Assembly: GCA_045657625.1 (NCBI GenBank)
Contig: JAZOTM010000030.1
Location: 1 to 64,000, forward strand
From: JAZOTM01 sp045657625
GTDB lineage: Bacteria; Bacillota; Clostridia; Lachnospirales; Lachnospiraceae
Reading direction: 5' to 3'
DNA length: 64,000 bases
Shown here: positions 52,414 through 61,301 of the stretch, in pieces
How positions within the stretch are numbered: position 1 is the first letter of the stretch
How the letters are laid out: the number at the start of each line of letters is the position of its first letter
Notes under the pieces: generated by a model
Databases searched by the model: none
Told to the model about the DNA's origin: nothing
Seen by the model: only the letters and a program-made list of their open reading frames with translations
Made by a program: the position numbers and the translations under genes

Positions 52414-53526
52414 ATGGCAAGTTTAGAGTTAAAGGGCGTTTGCAAGAAATACCCTAACGGTTTTGAAGCTGTTAAGGATTTCAATTTAAAAGTGGAAGAT
52501 AAAGAATTCATTATCTTTGTAGGACCATCCGGATGTGGTAAATCTACTACACTTCGTATGATCGCAGGATTGGAAGAGATTTCAGATGGTGAATTTACCA
52601 TTGATGGCAAGTTAATGAACGACGTAGAACCAAAGGATAGAGATATCGCAATGGTATTCCAGAACTACGCTTTGTATCCACATATGACAGTATACGATAA
52701 CATGGCATTTGGTTTGAAACTTCGTAAAGTACCAAAGGCAGAAATCGATCAGAAAGTACATGAAGCAGCTAGAATTCTTGATTTGGAAAAATTATTAGAC
52801 CGTAAGCCAAAGGCTTTATCCGGTGGACAGAGACAGCGTGTTGCTATGGGACGTGCTATCGTTCGTAATCCAAAGGTATTCTTAATGGATGAGCCGCTCT
52901 CTAACTTGGATGCAAAATTAAGAGTACAGATGAGATCTGAAATTGCCGGTTTACATCAGAGATTGGGCGCTACCATCATCTATGTAACACATGATCAGAC
53001 AGAAGCTATGACTCTTGGAACCAGAATCGTTGTATTAAAGGATGGTGTTATCCAGCAGGTTGACTCTCCAATGAAACTTTACAATGAGCCTGACAACTTA
53101 TTCGTAGCAGGATTCATCGGATCACCACAGATGAACTTCGTAGATGCAAATGTTAAGGTTGAAGGAGAAAAGGTTACTTTAGAGTTTGGTCAGTTCAGTG
53201 CAGTGCTTCCACCAGCAAAGGCTAAGAAAGTAATCGATGGCGGATATGCTGGAAAGACAGTTGTACTTGGTATTCGTCCGGAAGATATCAGCGATTCTCA
53301 GATTGAGATTGAAACCTTCAAGGATAGCTTAATCGAAGCTGACATCACAGGATACGAATTACTTGGAGCAGAAGTTCTTCTTTACTTCCAGATTGCAGGA
53401 GCAAACTTCACTGCTAAGGTTGATTCCAGAACAGCAGCTCGTATGGGAGATCATGTAAAACTTGCATTTGACCCACAGAAGATTCATGTATTTGATAAAG
53501 AAACAGAAAGAACTATTACAAACTAG
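52414..53526 (+). CDS. msmX: Multi-sugar ABC transporter ATPase (MsmX/UgpC family)
   Basis: The 370-residue ATPase from ATG 52414 (MASLELKGVCKKYPNGFEAV) has Walker A GPSGCGKST, signature LSGGQRQRVAMGRA, Walker B VFLMDEPLSNLDAK and the C-terminal TOBE-type domain. Such orphan ATPases serve several carbohydrate permeases in Firmicutes. The sugar permeases at 18110 and 19032 have no ATPase of their own. AGAGGAGG precedes the start; an in-frame ATG at 52369 is less likely. Confidence 0.92.
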   Translation: MASLELKGVCKKYPNGFEAVKDFNLKVEDKEFIIFVGPSGCGKSTTLRMIAGLEEISDGEFTIDGKLMNDVEPKDRDIAMVFQNYALYPHMTVYDNMAFGLKLRKVPKAEIDQKVHEAARILDLEKLLDRKPKALSGGQRQRVAMGRAIVRNPKVFLMDEPLSNLDAKLRVQMRSEIAGLHQRLGATIIYVTHDQTEAMTLGTRIVVLKDGVIQQVDSPMKLYNEPDNLFVAGFIGSPQMNFVDANVKVEGEKVTLEFGQFSAVLPPAKAKKVIDGGYAGKTVVLGIRPEDISDSQIEIETFKDSLIEADITGYELLGAEVLLYFQIAGANFTAKVDSRTAARMGDHVKLAFDPQKIHVFDKETERTITN

Positions 53527-53536
53527 TTTTTTTCCC

Positions 53537-53567
53537 AAAAAGGAAGACTTTGGTCTTCCTTTTTTTG
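53537..53567 (+). terminator. Intrinsic terminator after msmX
   Basis: AAAAAGGAAGAC pairs with GTCTTCCTTTTT around TTTG, followed by T. Confidence 0.9.
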
Positions 53568-53570
53568 TGC

Positions 53571-53599
53571 TTGCACATATGTTCGATTTCTATTAAAAT
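53571..53599 (+). promoter_or_regulatory. Promoter of the CdaR-type regulator gene
   Basis: TTGCAC at 53571-53576, exactly 17 bases, and TAAAAT at 53594-53599. It follows the msmX terminator directly. Confidence 0.7.
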
Positions 53600-53641
53600 A
53601 GATTTGGTGTTTTTTACCCTAGAAAGAGAGTGAGGCGTAAC

Positions 53642-54727
53642 ATGCTGTCGAATCATAAGCTACAATTAGCATTAAACGATATCAAAGAAATTTCTCGCAT
53701 GGAATTATTACTTTATGATGAGAAGGGAAGATTGTTGGCATCCACAGAAGAGCCGGATGAAAAAATGGAAGAGTCCATTGTGCATTTTTCGGAATCTATG
53801 GCGGAAAGTCAAATGATGCAAGGGTATCATTTCTTTAAAGTCTATGTGGAAGAGACTTTACAATATGTGCTTTTGATTCGTGCGAATTCAGAAGAAGCTT
53901 ATATGGTTGGACGGTTAGCAGTGGTACAGATTCGCAATATCGTAGAATCTTATCATGAGCAGTTTGACCGAAATGTGTTTATTCAAAATATTTTGCTTGG
54001 AAATATTTTATTGGTGGACATGTACAACAAAGCTGAGAAATTGAAAATTATGCCGGCAAAACGTTTGGTATATGTGGTAGAAATTCTTGGCCGGAAAGAA
54101 AGTGTACAGTTGGAGCTGTTGCGTAACTTGGTAGATGGAAAACACAAAGATTTTGTGACGGAAGTGGATGAAAAGAATCTGATTCTGGTAAAGGACGTTT
54201 CAAAAATGGAAGAGTCGGATTACGAGACCTTGGCACGAGAAATCGTGGATGGATTCAATATGGAAGCCATGGTACAGGTTCGTGTTGGATACGGTACTCC
54301 CGTAGAACGTCTTCAAGATTTACAAAAATCTTATCAGGAAGCAATGATGGCACTGCAAGTAGGCGGTGTTTTTTATGTGCAAAAAAGAACCATGAGTTAC
54401 AGCAAATTGGGAATTGGTCGTTTGATTTATCAATTGCCCATTCAATTATGTGAAATGTTTATTGAGGAGGTTTTCGGAGATCGAGAACTGAACTTGGATG
54501 AAGAAACATTATCAACGGTGGAACGTTTTTTTGAGAATGATTTGAATATTTCAGAAACAGCCAGACAGTTATACGTACATCGAAATACGTTAGTATATCG
54601 TTTGGATCGTTTTGAGAAAATCGTAGGACTGGATGTGCGAAAGTTTGAAGATGCCATGAAGTTTAAACTGGCAATGATGGTAATCGCACATATGAAGCAA
54701 CAAAGTCCAAATGGTAGGGAAGAATAG
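53642..54727 (+). CDS. CdaR/PucR-type transcriptional regulator
   Basis: The 361-residue protein (ATG 53642, GTGAGG upstream) has an N-terminal sensor region (MELLLYDEKGRLLASTEEP) and a C-terminal PucR-type helix-turn-helix: LNISETARQLYVHRNTLVYRL. Family members control sugar-diacid, purine or carbohydrate genes. It stands upstream of the topoisomerase genes with 12 bases between, so they might share a transcript, although no target gene can be named. GTG 53630 in the same frame is less likely. Confidence 0.8.
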   Translation: MLSNHKLQLALNDIKEISRMELLLYDEKGRLLASTEEPDEKMEESIVHFSESMAESQMMQGYHFFKVYVEETLQYVLLIRANSEEAYMVGRLAVVQIRNIVESYHEQFDRNVFIQNILLGNILLVDMYNKAEKLKIMPAKRLVYVVEILGRKESVQLELLRNLVDGKHKDFVTEVDEKNLILVKDVSKMEESDYETLAREIVDGFNMEAMVQVRVGYGTPVERLQDLQKSYQEAMMALQVGGVFYVQKRTMSYSKLGIGRLIYQLPIQLCEMFIEEVFGDRELNLDEETLSTVERFFENDLNISETARQLYVHRNTLVYRLDRFEKIVGLDVRKFEDAMKFKLAMMVIAHMKQQSPNGREE

Positions 54728-54739
54728 GAGTTTTTAAAA

Positions 54740-56662
54740 ATGGCAAAGAATGCAAGTTATGGTGCCGAAAGTATTACGGTTTTGGAAGGTTTGGAAGCCG
54801 TACGTAAAAGACCCGGTATGTATATCGGAAGTACATCCCGTAAGGGTTTGAATCATTTGATTTATGAAATAGTAGACAACTCTGTAGATGAGCACTTGGC
54901 AGGAGCCTGTGACACCATTCGTGTTACCTTGGAATCTGACGGTTCTTGTACAGTAGAAGATAACGGACGTGGTATTCCGGTAGGAATGCATGCGAAGGGT
55001 GTCTCTGCAGCACGTGTTGTTTTTACGACTTTACATGCAGGTGGAAAATTTGATAACAATGCTTACAAGACCAGTGGTGGTTTGCATGGTGTAGGTTCTT
55101 CTGCGGTAAATGCCCTTTCTACCAGAATGGACGTAGAAATCAGCAGAGATGGAAATATTTATCACGATAGCTATGAAAGAGGAAATCCAACGGAGCAGTT
55201 GGTAAATGGATTGCTACCGGTGATTGGAAAAACGAAAAAAACCGGAACCAGAATTAATTTTTTACCGGATCCGGAAATTTTTGAAAAGACCAGATTTAAG
55301 GGGGATGAAGTTAAGAGCCGTTTGCATGAGACCGCTTACTTGAACCCGAAACTTACAATTATTTATGAAGACAAGCGTGGAGAGACTACAGAAGTGGAGA
55401 CTTTCCATGAACCGGACGGTATTATTGGCTTCGTCAAAGATTTAAATAAAAATATTGAAACCATTCATGATGTGGTATATTTCTCCGGCGAGTCTGAGGG
55501 AATTATGGTAGAAGCAGCTTTTCAGTATACCAATGAATTTCATGAAAATGTACTTGGTTTCTGTAACAATATCTACAATGCAGAGGGTGGTTCTCACTTA
55601 ACCGGATTTAAGACCACCTTTACCACAGTAATCAATCAGTATGCCAGAGAACTCGGCATTTTAAAGGATAAGGATCCAAACTTTACCGGTACAGATATTC
55701 GTAACGGTATGACCGCGGTTGTTTCTATCAAACATCCGGATCCTCGCTTTGAAGGACAGACAAAAACCAAACTGGATAATCAAGATGCGGCCAGAGCTAC
55801 CGGAAAAATCACCGGCGATGAAATCCAGTTGTTCTTTGATAAAAATTTAGAGACCTTAAAACAGGTGATCAGCTGTGCAGAAAAAGCAGCGAAGATTCGT
55901 AAAACAGAAGAAAAGGCAAAGACCAATCTGTTACAGAAGCAGAAGTTTTCTTTTGATTCCAATGGAAAATTGGCCAACTGTGAATCCAGAGATGCTTCGA
56001 AGTGTGAAATCTTTATTGTCGAGGGAGATTCTGCGGGTGGTTCTGCAAAAATGGCAAGAAACCGTATGTATCAGGCGATTATGCCAATCCGCGGTAAGAT
56101 TTTAAATGTTGAAAAAGCAAGTATTGATAAGGTATTGGCAAATGCGGAGATCAAAACGATGATCAACGCCTTCGGTTGTGGATTTTCAGAAGGATATGGA
56201 AATGATTTCGATATCACCAAATTGCGCTATGACAAGATTGTTATTATGGCCGATGCGGACGTGGATGGTGCGCATATTTCTACGTTGCTTATGACCTTAT
56301 TCTATCGGTTTATGCCGGAATTGATTTTTGAAGGTCATGTGTATATTGCCATGCCACCGTTGTATAAAGCCATTCCGTCCAAGGGAGAGGAAGAGTACTT
56401 GTATGATGATGTGGCTTTGGATCATTATCGTAAAAATCATAAGGGACCTTTTACCTTACAGAGATACAAAGGCTTGGGTGAAATGGATCCGGAACAGTTG
56501 TGGGAGACCACATTGGATCCGGAGACCCGTTATTTGAAGAAAGTAGAAATTGAAGATGCACGTATGGCTTCCGATGTTACAGCGATGTTGATGGGAACCG
56601 ATGTTGCACCAAGAAAGGCCTTTATTCATGAACATGCAGTGGATGCAGAGTTGGATATTTAA
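54740..56662 (+). CDS. parE: Type IIA topoisomerase subunit B, probably topoisomerase IV ParE
   Basis: The 640-residue ATPase subunit has the GHKL motifs IVDNSVDEHLAG, DNGRGIPVGMH and SGGLHGVGSSAVNALS, and the TOPRIM motifs EGDSAGGSAKMARNR and DADVDGAHISTL. It forms an A2B2 enzyme with the next gene. I favour ParE over GyrB because the partner lacks a GyrA box and the genes are not at a dnaA-gyrBA locus. The TTLHAGGKFDNNAYKTSG stretch fits ParE-like proteins. Confidence 0.85.
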   Translation: MAKNASYGAESITVLEGLEAVRKRPGMYIGSTSRKGLNHLIYEIVDNSVDEHLAGACDTIRVTLESDGSCTVEDNGRGIPVGMHAKGVSAARVVFTTLHAGGKFDNNAYKTSGGLHGVGSSAVNALSTRMDVEISRDGNIYHDSYERGNPTEQLVNGLLPVIGKTKKTGTRINFLPDPEIFEKTRFKGDEVKSRLHETAYLNPKLTIIYEDKRGETTEVETFHEPDGIIGFVKDLNKNIETIHDVVYFSGESEGIMVEAAFQYTNEFHENVLGFCNNIYNAEGGSHLTGFKTTFTTVINQYARELGILKDKDPNFTGTDIRNGMTAVVSIKHPDPRFEGQTKTKLDNQDAARATGKITGDEIQLFFDKNLETLKQVISCAEKAAKIRKTEEKAKTNLLQKQKFSFDSNGKLANCESRDASKCEIFIVEGDSAGGSAKMARNRMYQAIMPIRGKILNVEKASIDKVLANAEIKTMINAFGCGFSEGYGNDFDITKLRYDKIVIMADADVDGAHISTLLMTLFYRFMPELIFEGHVYIAMPPLYKAIPSKGEEEYLYDDVALDHYRKNHKGPFTLQRYKGLGEMDPEQLWETTLDPETRYLKKVEIEDARMASDVTAMLMGTDVAPRKAFIHEHAVDAELDI

Positions 56663-56688
56663 GGTTTGAGAGGAGTTTTTAGTAATAA

Positions 56689-58926
56689 ATGGACGTGGAA
56701 GAAAGACTGATTCGGACGGAATATTCCGAAATTATGCAGAAATCATATATCGATTATGCCATGAGTGTTATTGTGGCCAGAGCATTGCCGGATATTCGTG
56801 ACGGATTAAAACCGGTACAGAGAAGAACTCTGTACGATATGTATGAACTTGGGATTCGTTATGATAAGCCATATCGTAAAAGTGCTCGTATTGTCGGAGA
56901 TACCATGGGTAAATATCATCCCCATGGGGATAGCTCTATTTATGAGTCCTTGGTTGTTATGGCGCAGGATTTTAAAAAGGGATTGCCTTTGGTAGATGGT
57001 CACGGAAACTTTGGTTCCATCGAAGGAGACGGTGCCGCTGCTATGCGTTATACCGAGGCCCGTTTACAAAAGATTACACAGGAAGCCTATCTTTCTGATT
57101 TAGATAAAGACGTGGTAGATTTTGTACCGAACTTTGATGAAACGGAAAAAGAACCGGAAGTATTGCCGGTCAAGGTTCCGAATATTTTGATCAATGGTGC
57201 CGAAGGTATTGCTGTAGGTATGGCTACCAGCATTCCCCCTCACAATTTAAAAGAGGTATTGGATGCAGCCATTGCTTACATGAAGAATCCGGATATCACC
57301 ACAGAAGAAATTATGGAAATTATGCCGGGACCGGATTTTCCTACCGGTGGTATTGTCATCAATAAAGATGAATTATTGGATATTTATGAAACCGGTGTGG
57401 GCAAGATTCGTCTAAGAGGCAAAGTGGAAGTGGAAAAAATCAAGGGTGGCAGACAGCAGCTTGTCATCACGGAAATCCCTTACACCATGATTGGTTCCGG
57501 AATCGGAAAATTCTTAAATGATGTATTTGCTTTAGTAGAAACTAAAAAGACCACCGATATTGTAGATATTTCCAACCAGTCTTCCAAAGAAGGAATTCGT
57601 ATTGTCATCGAATTGAAAAAAGGAGCAGATGTTGAGAATTTAAAGAACATGCTCTATAAGAAGACCAAATTGGAAGATACCTTTGGTGTAAATATGCTTT
57701 CGGTTGTGGACGGAAAGCCGGAAACCTTAGGTGTGGTATCCATTCTTCGCCATTTCATTAAGTTCCAGTTTGAACTTGGAAAGAGAAAATACAAAACACT
57801 TTTAACCAAAGAGCTGGAAAAGAAAGAAATTCAAGAAGGTTTGATTCGCGCTTGTGATGTCATTGATTTAATCATTGAGATCCTGCGTGGAAGTAAGGAT
57901 GTAAAAACAGCCAGAGCTTGTTTGACCACCGGAGCGACCGAAGGAATTACCTTCCGGAGTGAGGAATCCAGAAAACAGGCGGCAACTTTGAATTTTACAG
58001 ATCGCCAGGCCAGTGCCATTTTGGAAATGCGTTTGTATCGTTTGATTGGCTTGGAAATTGAAGCACTTCGTAAAGAGCATGATACGACCTTACAGAACAT
58101 TGCGTTCTATGAAGATGTATTAGCCAATAAAGGCTCTATGGCGAAGGTTATCCGTAAGGAATTAGAAGGCTATAGCAAGGAGTATGGTGTTCCAAGAAAG
58201 ACCGTTGTAGAAAACGGAGAAGCAGCAGTCTTCGAAGAAAAGAAAATCGAAGAGATGGATGTATGCTTCTTGATGGATCGCTTTGGCTATGCCAAGACTA
58301 TTGATGTAAACAATTATGAAAGAAATAAAGAAACGGTAGAAAAGGATTATAAACATTTCTTTATTTGTAAGAATACAGATCGTGTTTGTGTCTTTACCAA
58401 TACCGGTCAGTTACACCTAGTGAAGGTGTTGGATTTGCCTTATGGTAAGATGAAGGATAAGGGAACGCCGATTGATAACGTAAGTAATTATGACAGTAGT
58501 AAAGAAGAATTCCTGTATATTACTTCTTTGAGTTCCATCATTGAGAAGAAACTCATTTTTGTTACAAAGACAGGCATGATGAAGTTGGTGGATGGAAAAG
58601 AATTTGATGTGGCAAAGAGAACGACTGCCGCGACCAAATTGCAGGATGGAGATACATTACTATGCATCACGACCTATGTGGAAGATTCCACCCTTGTGTT
58701 ACGTTCCAAAGAAGATTATTTCTTACGTATGGATACCTTTACGATTCCGGAGAAAAAGAAGGCAGCGGTAGGTGTAAGAGGTATGAAGCTGGCAGCGAAG
58801 GATCATTTGACAGATGTTTATGTGCTTTTAAATGGAGAAGAGCATAACATTAAGGTGAAGGGAAAAGAAGTAGCCCTCCATCGTTTACACGTAGGAAATC
58901 GTGATACAAAAGGAGTGAAACGATGA
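56689..58926 (+). CDS. parC: Type IIA topoisomerase subunit A, probably topoisomerase IV ParC
   Basis: The 745-residue protein has YAMSVIVARALPDIRDGLKP, the active-site Tyr in AAAMRYTEARL and the region HPHGDSSIY. The C-terminal blades lack a GyrA box (QRRGGKG), at the place where YERNKETVE stands, and the protein is shorter than many GyrA proteins; both favour ParC. It separates replicated chromosomes. The start follows AGAGGAG at a rather long distance; no in-frame upstream start is possible because of a stop. It overlaps the next gene by 4 bases. Confidence 0.85.
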   Translation: MDVEERLIRTEYSEIMQKSYIDYAMSVIVARALPDIRDGLKPVQRRTLYDMYELGIRYDKPYRKSARIVGDTMGKYHPHGDSSIYESLVVMAQDFKKGLPLVDGHGNFGSIEGDGAAAMRYTEARLQKITQEAYLSDLDKDVVDFVPNFDETEKEPEVLPVKVPNILINGAEGIAVGMATSIPPHNLKEVLDAAIAYMKNPDITTEEIMEIMPGPDFPTGGIVINKDELLDIYETGVGKIRLRGKVEVEKIKGGRQQLVITEIPYTMIGSGIGKFLNDVFALVETKKTTDIVDISNQSSKEGIRIVIELKKGADVENLKNMLYKKTKLEDTFGVNMLSVVDGKPETLGVVSILRHFIKFQFELGKRKYKTLLTKELEKKEIQEGLIRACDVIDLIIEILRGSKDVKTARACLTTGATEGITFRSEESRKQAATLNFTDRQASAILEMRLYRLIGLEIEALRKEHDTTLQNIAFYEDVLANKGSMAKVIRKELEGYSKEYGVPRKTVVENGEAAVFEEKKIEEMDVCFLMDRFGYAKTIDVNNYERNKETVEKDYKHFFICKNTDRVCVFTNTGQLHLVKVLDLPYGKMKDKGTPIDNVSNYDSSKEEFLYITSLSSIIEKKLIFVTKTGMMKLVDGKEFDVAKRTTAATKLQDGDTLLCITTYVEDSTLVLRSKEDYFLRMDTFTIPEKKKAAVGVRGMKLAAKDHLTDVYVLLNGEEHNIKVKGKEVALHRLHVGNRDTKGVKR

Positions 58927-59729
58927 AACAGTTTTGGCATGATTTTTTTGCCTCTGTACAAAGACAAGTAAGGGAAATATCCATTGTGGTATACCCTTTG
59001 GTCTTATATTTTGTATTATCCACGTTGGTTTTGTTTGTTCTTGAAATCTTTTTGGGAAATACAGAAAACTACTATGTACTGTATCAAGCCCTGGCGGTTT
59101 TGTGCACAGTACCGTTTTTGCGAAAAATGTATTTTCAAGATCGGTTGATTCGGCAAGTGGATGATGTAAAACACTACACCCCAAAACAAAAGTGGACCTG
59201 CTATATGTATGGTGGGCTAACCATTTTGTTTTTGGCTTCCGGGTTTAACTATCTGATTGGGATTTCCCATTTGGAGGAGATATCCGAGAATTACCAAGCG
59301 GTATCGGATGCCTTTTATGGAAGCAATCTTTTATTGGAATTGGTTTGCCTAGGAATTGTGGTGCCTTTCTGCGAAGAACTTCTTTATCGTGGCGTGGTCT
59401 ATGGAAGACTTCGTGACGTGTTGGAAGTACATAAGGCGATTTTGTTTAGTGCTTTGTTGTTTGGCATTGTTCATGGGAATTTGGTGCAGTTTGTATATGC
59501 ATTTTTGGTGGGTATCTTTTTGGCAAATTTTGCAGAAAGATATCAAACCTATATGCCGGCCTTTTTGGGACATGCGGCGGCCAATTGTGTTTCCATCTTG
59601 GCCCAGGAACTGGGGTGGAACGCCAATTTGTCAGAGTATACCGGACTATGGATTTTGCTGATTATTCTTTTGTTTGGAATCGGCACCTTTTTGTATCGTT
59701 TACAATATCGTGTAGCATATTTGAAATAA
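58923..59729 (+). CDS. CPBP family intramembrane metalloprotease
   Basis: The 268-residue membrane protein has the CAAX-protease/bacteriocin-processing motifs CEELLYRGVVYGRL (EExxxR), FGIVHGN (His) and HAAANCVSI, with about seven helices. Such proteins cleave prenylated or membrane substrates or act in immunity to bacteriocins. It is translationally coupled to the topoisomerase gene by an ATGA overlap, perhaps only for expression. The substrate is unknown. Confidence 0.82.
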   Translation: MKQFWHDFFASVQRQVREISIVVYPLVLYFVLSTLVLFVLEIFLGNTENYYVLYQALAVLCTVPFLRKMYFQDRLIRQVDDVKHYTPKQKWTCYMYGGLTILFLASGFNYLIGISHLEEISENYQAVSDAFYGSNLLLELVCLGIVVPFCEELLYRGVVYGRLRDVLEVHKAILFSALLFGIVHGNLVQFVYAFLVGIFLANFAERYQTYMPAFLGHAAANCVSILAQELGWNANLSEYTGLWILLIILLFGIGTFLYRLQYRVAYLK

Positions 59730-59730
59730 A

Positions 59731-59777
59731 GAATTCTCTCTTGGTTCCTTCAAAAGAATCGAGAGGGAATTTTTTTA
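59731..59777 (+). terminator. Intrinsic terminator after the CPBP gene
   Basis: AATTCTCTC pairs with GAGAGGGAATT around a 20-base loop, followed by seven T. It ends the topoisomerase-protease transcript. Confidence 0.75.
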
Positions 59778-59802
59778 TGTCATAGAAAATAACGTCCTGT
59801 GA

Positions 59803-59830
59803 TAAAAAACATCCGCTGTATAGAAGCGGC
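59803..59830 (-). terminator. Intrinsic terminator for the minus-strand surface protein gene
   Basis: On the minus strand, GCCGCT and AGCGG form a stem followed by ATGTTTTTT. It lies 18 bases after the stop of the 59848-61083 gene. Confidence 0.65.
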
Positions 59831-59847
59831 TTGCAAGTCCAATCCAT

Positions 59848-61083
59848 TTATGAAATGCGCTTCCAAATGTAGACGGTTAGATAAGGTGTCTGTAGGGAAA
59901 AGGCAGTATTCCCACCGGCGTTACTGGTTTGGAGTGTAGCTGCGTTTCCGGATACCTGGTATACGGCTAAGCTGCCTCCGGCAAAGGTGTTGTCAATACT
60001 TCCTACGTAAGCCACATTTAAACTGTTGAGGGTGGTGAGACTATGGGAATGGGACGGTAATTCGGCGACAGTAAGAAGATGATTGTAGGTACCACCGGTT
60101 TCCCCTAAAGCGAAGGCTTTCGAGACCCCGCTGCTGTCTACGCCGGTGCCGGCACCTACTAAAGTGGCACCGCAGGCAATTTGTTCCCAGGTGCCCCCAA
60201 AGAGCTGGGAAGGATTGGTATCGGAAAAACTGAGATACAGACTGTTAATGGGATAGTAACGGTCAATGTTGGATATTTCTGCATGTAAGTTTTGGAGTTC
60301 TTCTTTGATGGCGGCAATTTCTGCATTGGTATCCATGAGTCCGGAGGATAAGGAATTTTGTTCTTCCTCCAGAGTGTCTGCGCGAAGTGCTAAGGTATTG
60401 GAGGATTCCTCCAGAGAGTCAGCGCGAAGCGCTAAGGTGTCGGAGGCTTCTTCGAGAGAAGTGGTTTTGGTAGAAAGAAGATTGGAACTGTCTTCCAAGG
60501 ATGTGGCACGATTGGATAGTGAGGCAGTCATATCTTCTAAAGAGGTAATGCGACCCAAGGTATCTTCTAAATCTGCGGTGATATATTCCGCAATATAAGT
60601 ATAGGTTTCTTCGGAAAGGTATTGGATTTCTGTTTTGGAAAGGTGCGTAATGGCTTCCGAGAAAGAAGTTTCTATGTAGGTGTTAAGATATTCTGTGATG
60701 TGAGGATTCTCCTCCAAAAAAGTGGGATTTTCTTCTTCCAAGCGTTCATCTAATTCGCCAATAATTAAATTGGTAATGCCGGCTATATCGTTGGATTCGA
60801 TATAGGTAGATAGGCTGCCATTGATGGTGCCTTCCCGGAGGGTTTCTACGGTGACGTCATTGATTTGGGTTTTTAACCAGGCAATGTAATCATCGCTGAG
60901 GACCCATTCATTGGTTTCCGTCACCAAGGTGCGGGTGGCCAAATTGTAATGACCGGATAAGAGTAAAAGTACCAGGAGTAAGGTGCATACGGAAGCCGCG
61001 GCAGTTATTCGCCGGTTGTTCCGCAAAAATAATTGCATCTGTTGGAGTTTTTTTTCAAAGGGTGGTAAGGTAGATTTTTTCAT
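59848..61083 (-). CDS. Membrane-anchored coiled-coil protein with phage-tail-tip-like C-terminal domain
   Basis: The start is ATG 61083 behind AAAGGAAG, giving 411 residues. Residues 1-26 are basic and cytoplasmic; a single helix (about 27-46, AASVCTLLLVLLLLSG) anchors the protein. A helical region follows, then five 14-residue repeats at about 180-249. From about 276 to the end the sequence has the pattern of phage tail-fibre or baseplate tips: YPINSLYLSFSDTNPSQLFG, GGTWEQI, LGETGG, LTVAELPSHSHSL and a C-terminal LQTPYLTVYIWKRIS. No phage gene is near. The likely form is a surface stalk with a fibre tip. No function is established. Confidence 0.75.
   Translation of the reverse strand: MKKSTLPPFEKKLQQMQLFLRNNRRITAAASVCTLLLVLLLLSGHYNLATRTLVTETNEWVLSDDYIAWLKTQINDVTVETLREGTINGSLSTYIESNDIAGITNLIIGELDERLEEENPTFLEENPHITEYLNTYIETSFSEAITHLSKTEIQYLSEETYTYIAEYITADLEDTLGRITSLEDMTASLSNRATSLEDSSNLLSTKTTSLEEASDTLALRADSLEESSNTLALRADTLEEEQNSLSSGLMDTNAEIAAIKEELQNLHAEISNIDRYYPINSLYLSFSDTNPSQLFGGTWEQIACGATLVGAGTGVDSSGVSKAFALGETGGTYNHLLTVAELPSHSHSLTTLNSLNVAYVGSIDNTFAGGSLAVYQVSGNAATLQTSNAGGNTAFSLQTPYLTVYIWKRIS
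60337..60546 (-). repeat. Five tandem 14-residue coiled-coil repeats
   Basis: Units read TSLEDMTASLSNRA, TSLEDSSNLLSTKT, TSLEEASDTLALRA, DSLEESSNTLALRA and DTLEEEQNSLSSGL. Each is two heptads with Leu at equivalent places. The third and fourth are nearly the same at DNA level (for example GCTAAGGT with the neighbouring TCAGCGCGAAG), which suggests recent duplication. Confidence 0.85.
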
Positions 61084-61140
61084 AAAGACTTCCTTTCTTG
61101 AAATAGAATTGTAAATGACTAGAAACGTCATCGAAATGCT

Positions 61141-61160
61141 GTACTAGTACGACTATATCA
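61141..61160 (-). promoter_or_regulatory. Extended -10 promoter with palindromic operator for the surface protein gene
   Basis: On the minus strand TGATATAGT (61160-61152) is an extended -10. The perfect palindrome GTACTAGTAC at 61141-61150 lies right where transcription would start, so a bound repressor could block it. Confidence 0.5.
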
Positions 61161-61252
61161 TCCGAAGGAAAAAATTACTAATTAAGAAAAAAGAAATTTT
61201 TTTGTGTTATTTCGCGAAAATGGAAAAAAATTTTATATTTTTTTAGATTTGT

Positions 61253-61261
61253 TGTTATAAT
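61253..61261 (+). promoter_or_regulatory. Extended -10 promoter of the HAD phosphatase gene
   Basis: TGTTATAAT at 61253-61261, same extended -10 form as before 51589, with a weak -35. Confidence 0.6.
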
Positions 61262-61301
61262 GCATCTTGTGACTGAAATGCGAGATAGAAAGGAAATAAA
61301 A

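Noticed and set aside
60337..60546. Regularly spaced repeats resembling a CRISPR array
   Set aside because: Units are contiguous in-frame 42-base codon repeats without unique spacers, within a coding region, and no cas gene is near.
59848..61083. A prophage remnant
   Set aside because: Only the tail-tip-like domain is present; there are no capsid, terminase, integrase or attachment sequences, and the protein has a bacterial-type N-terminal membrane anchor.
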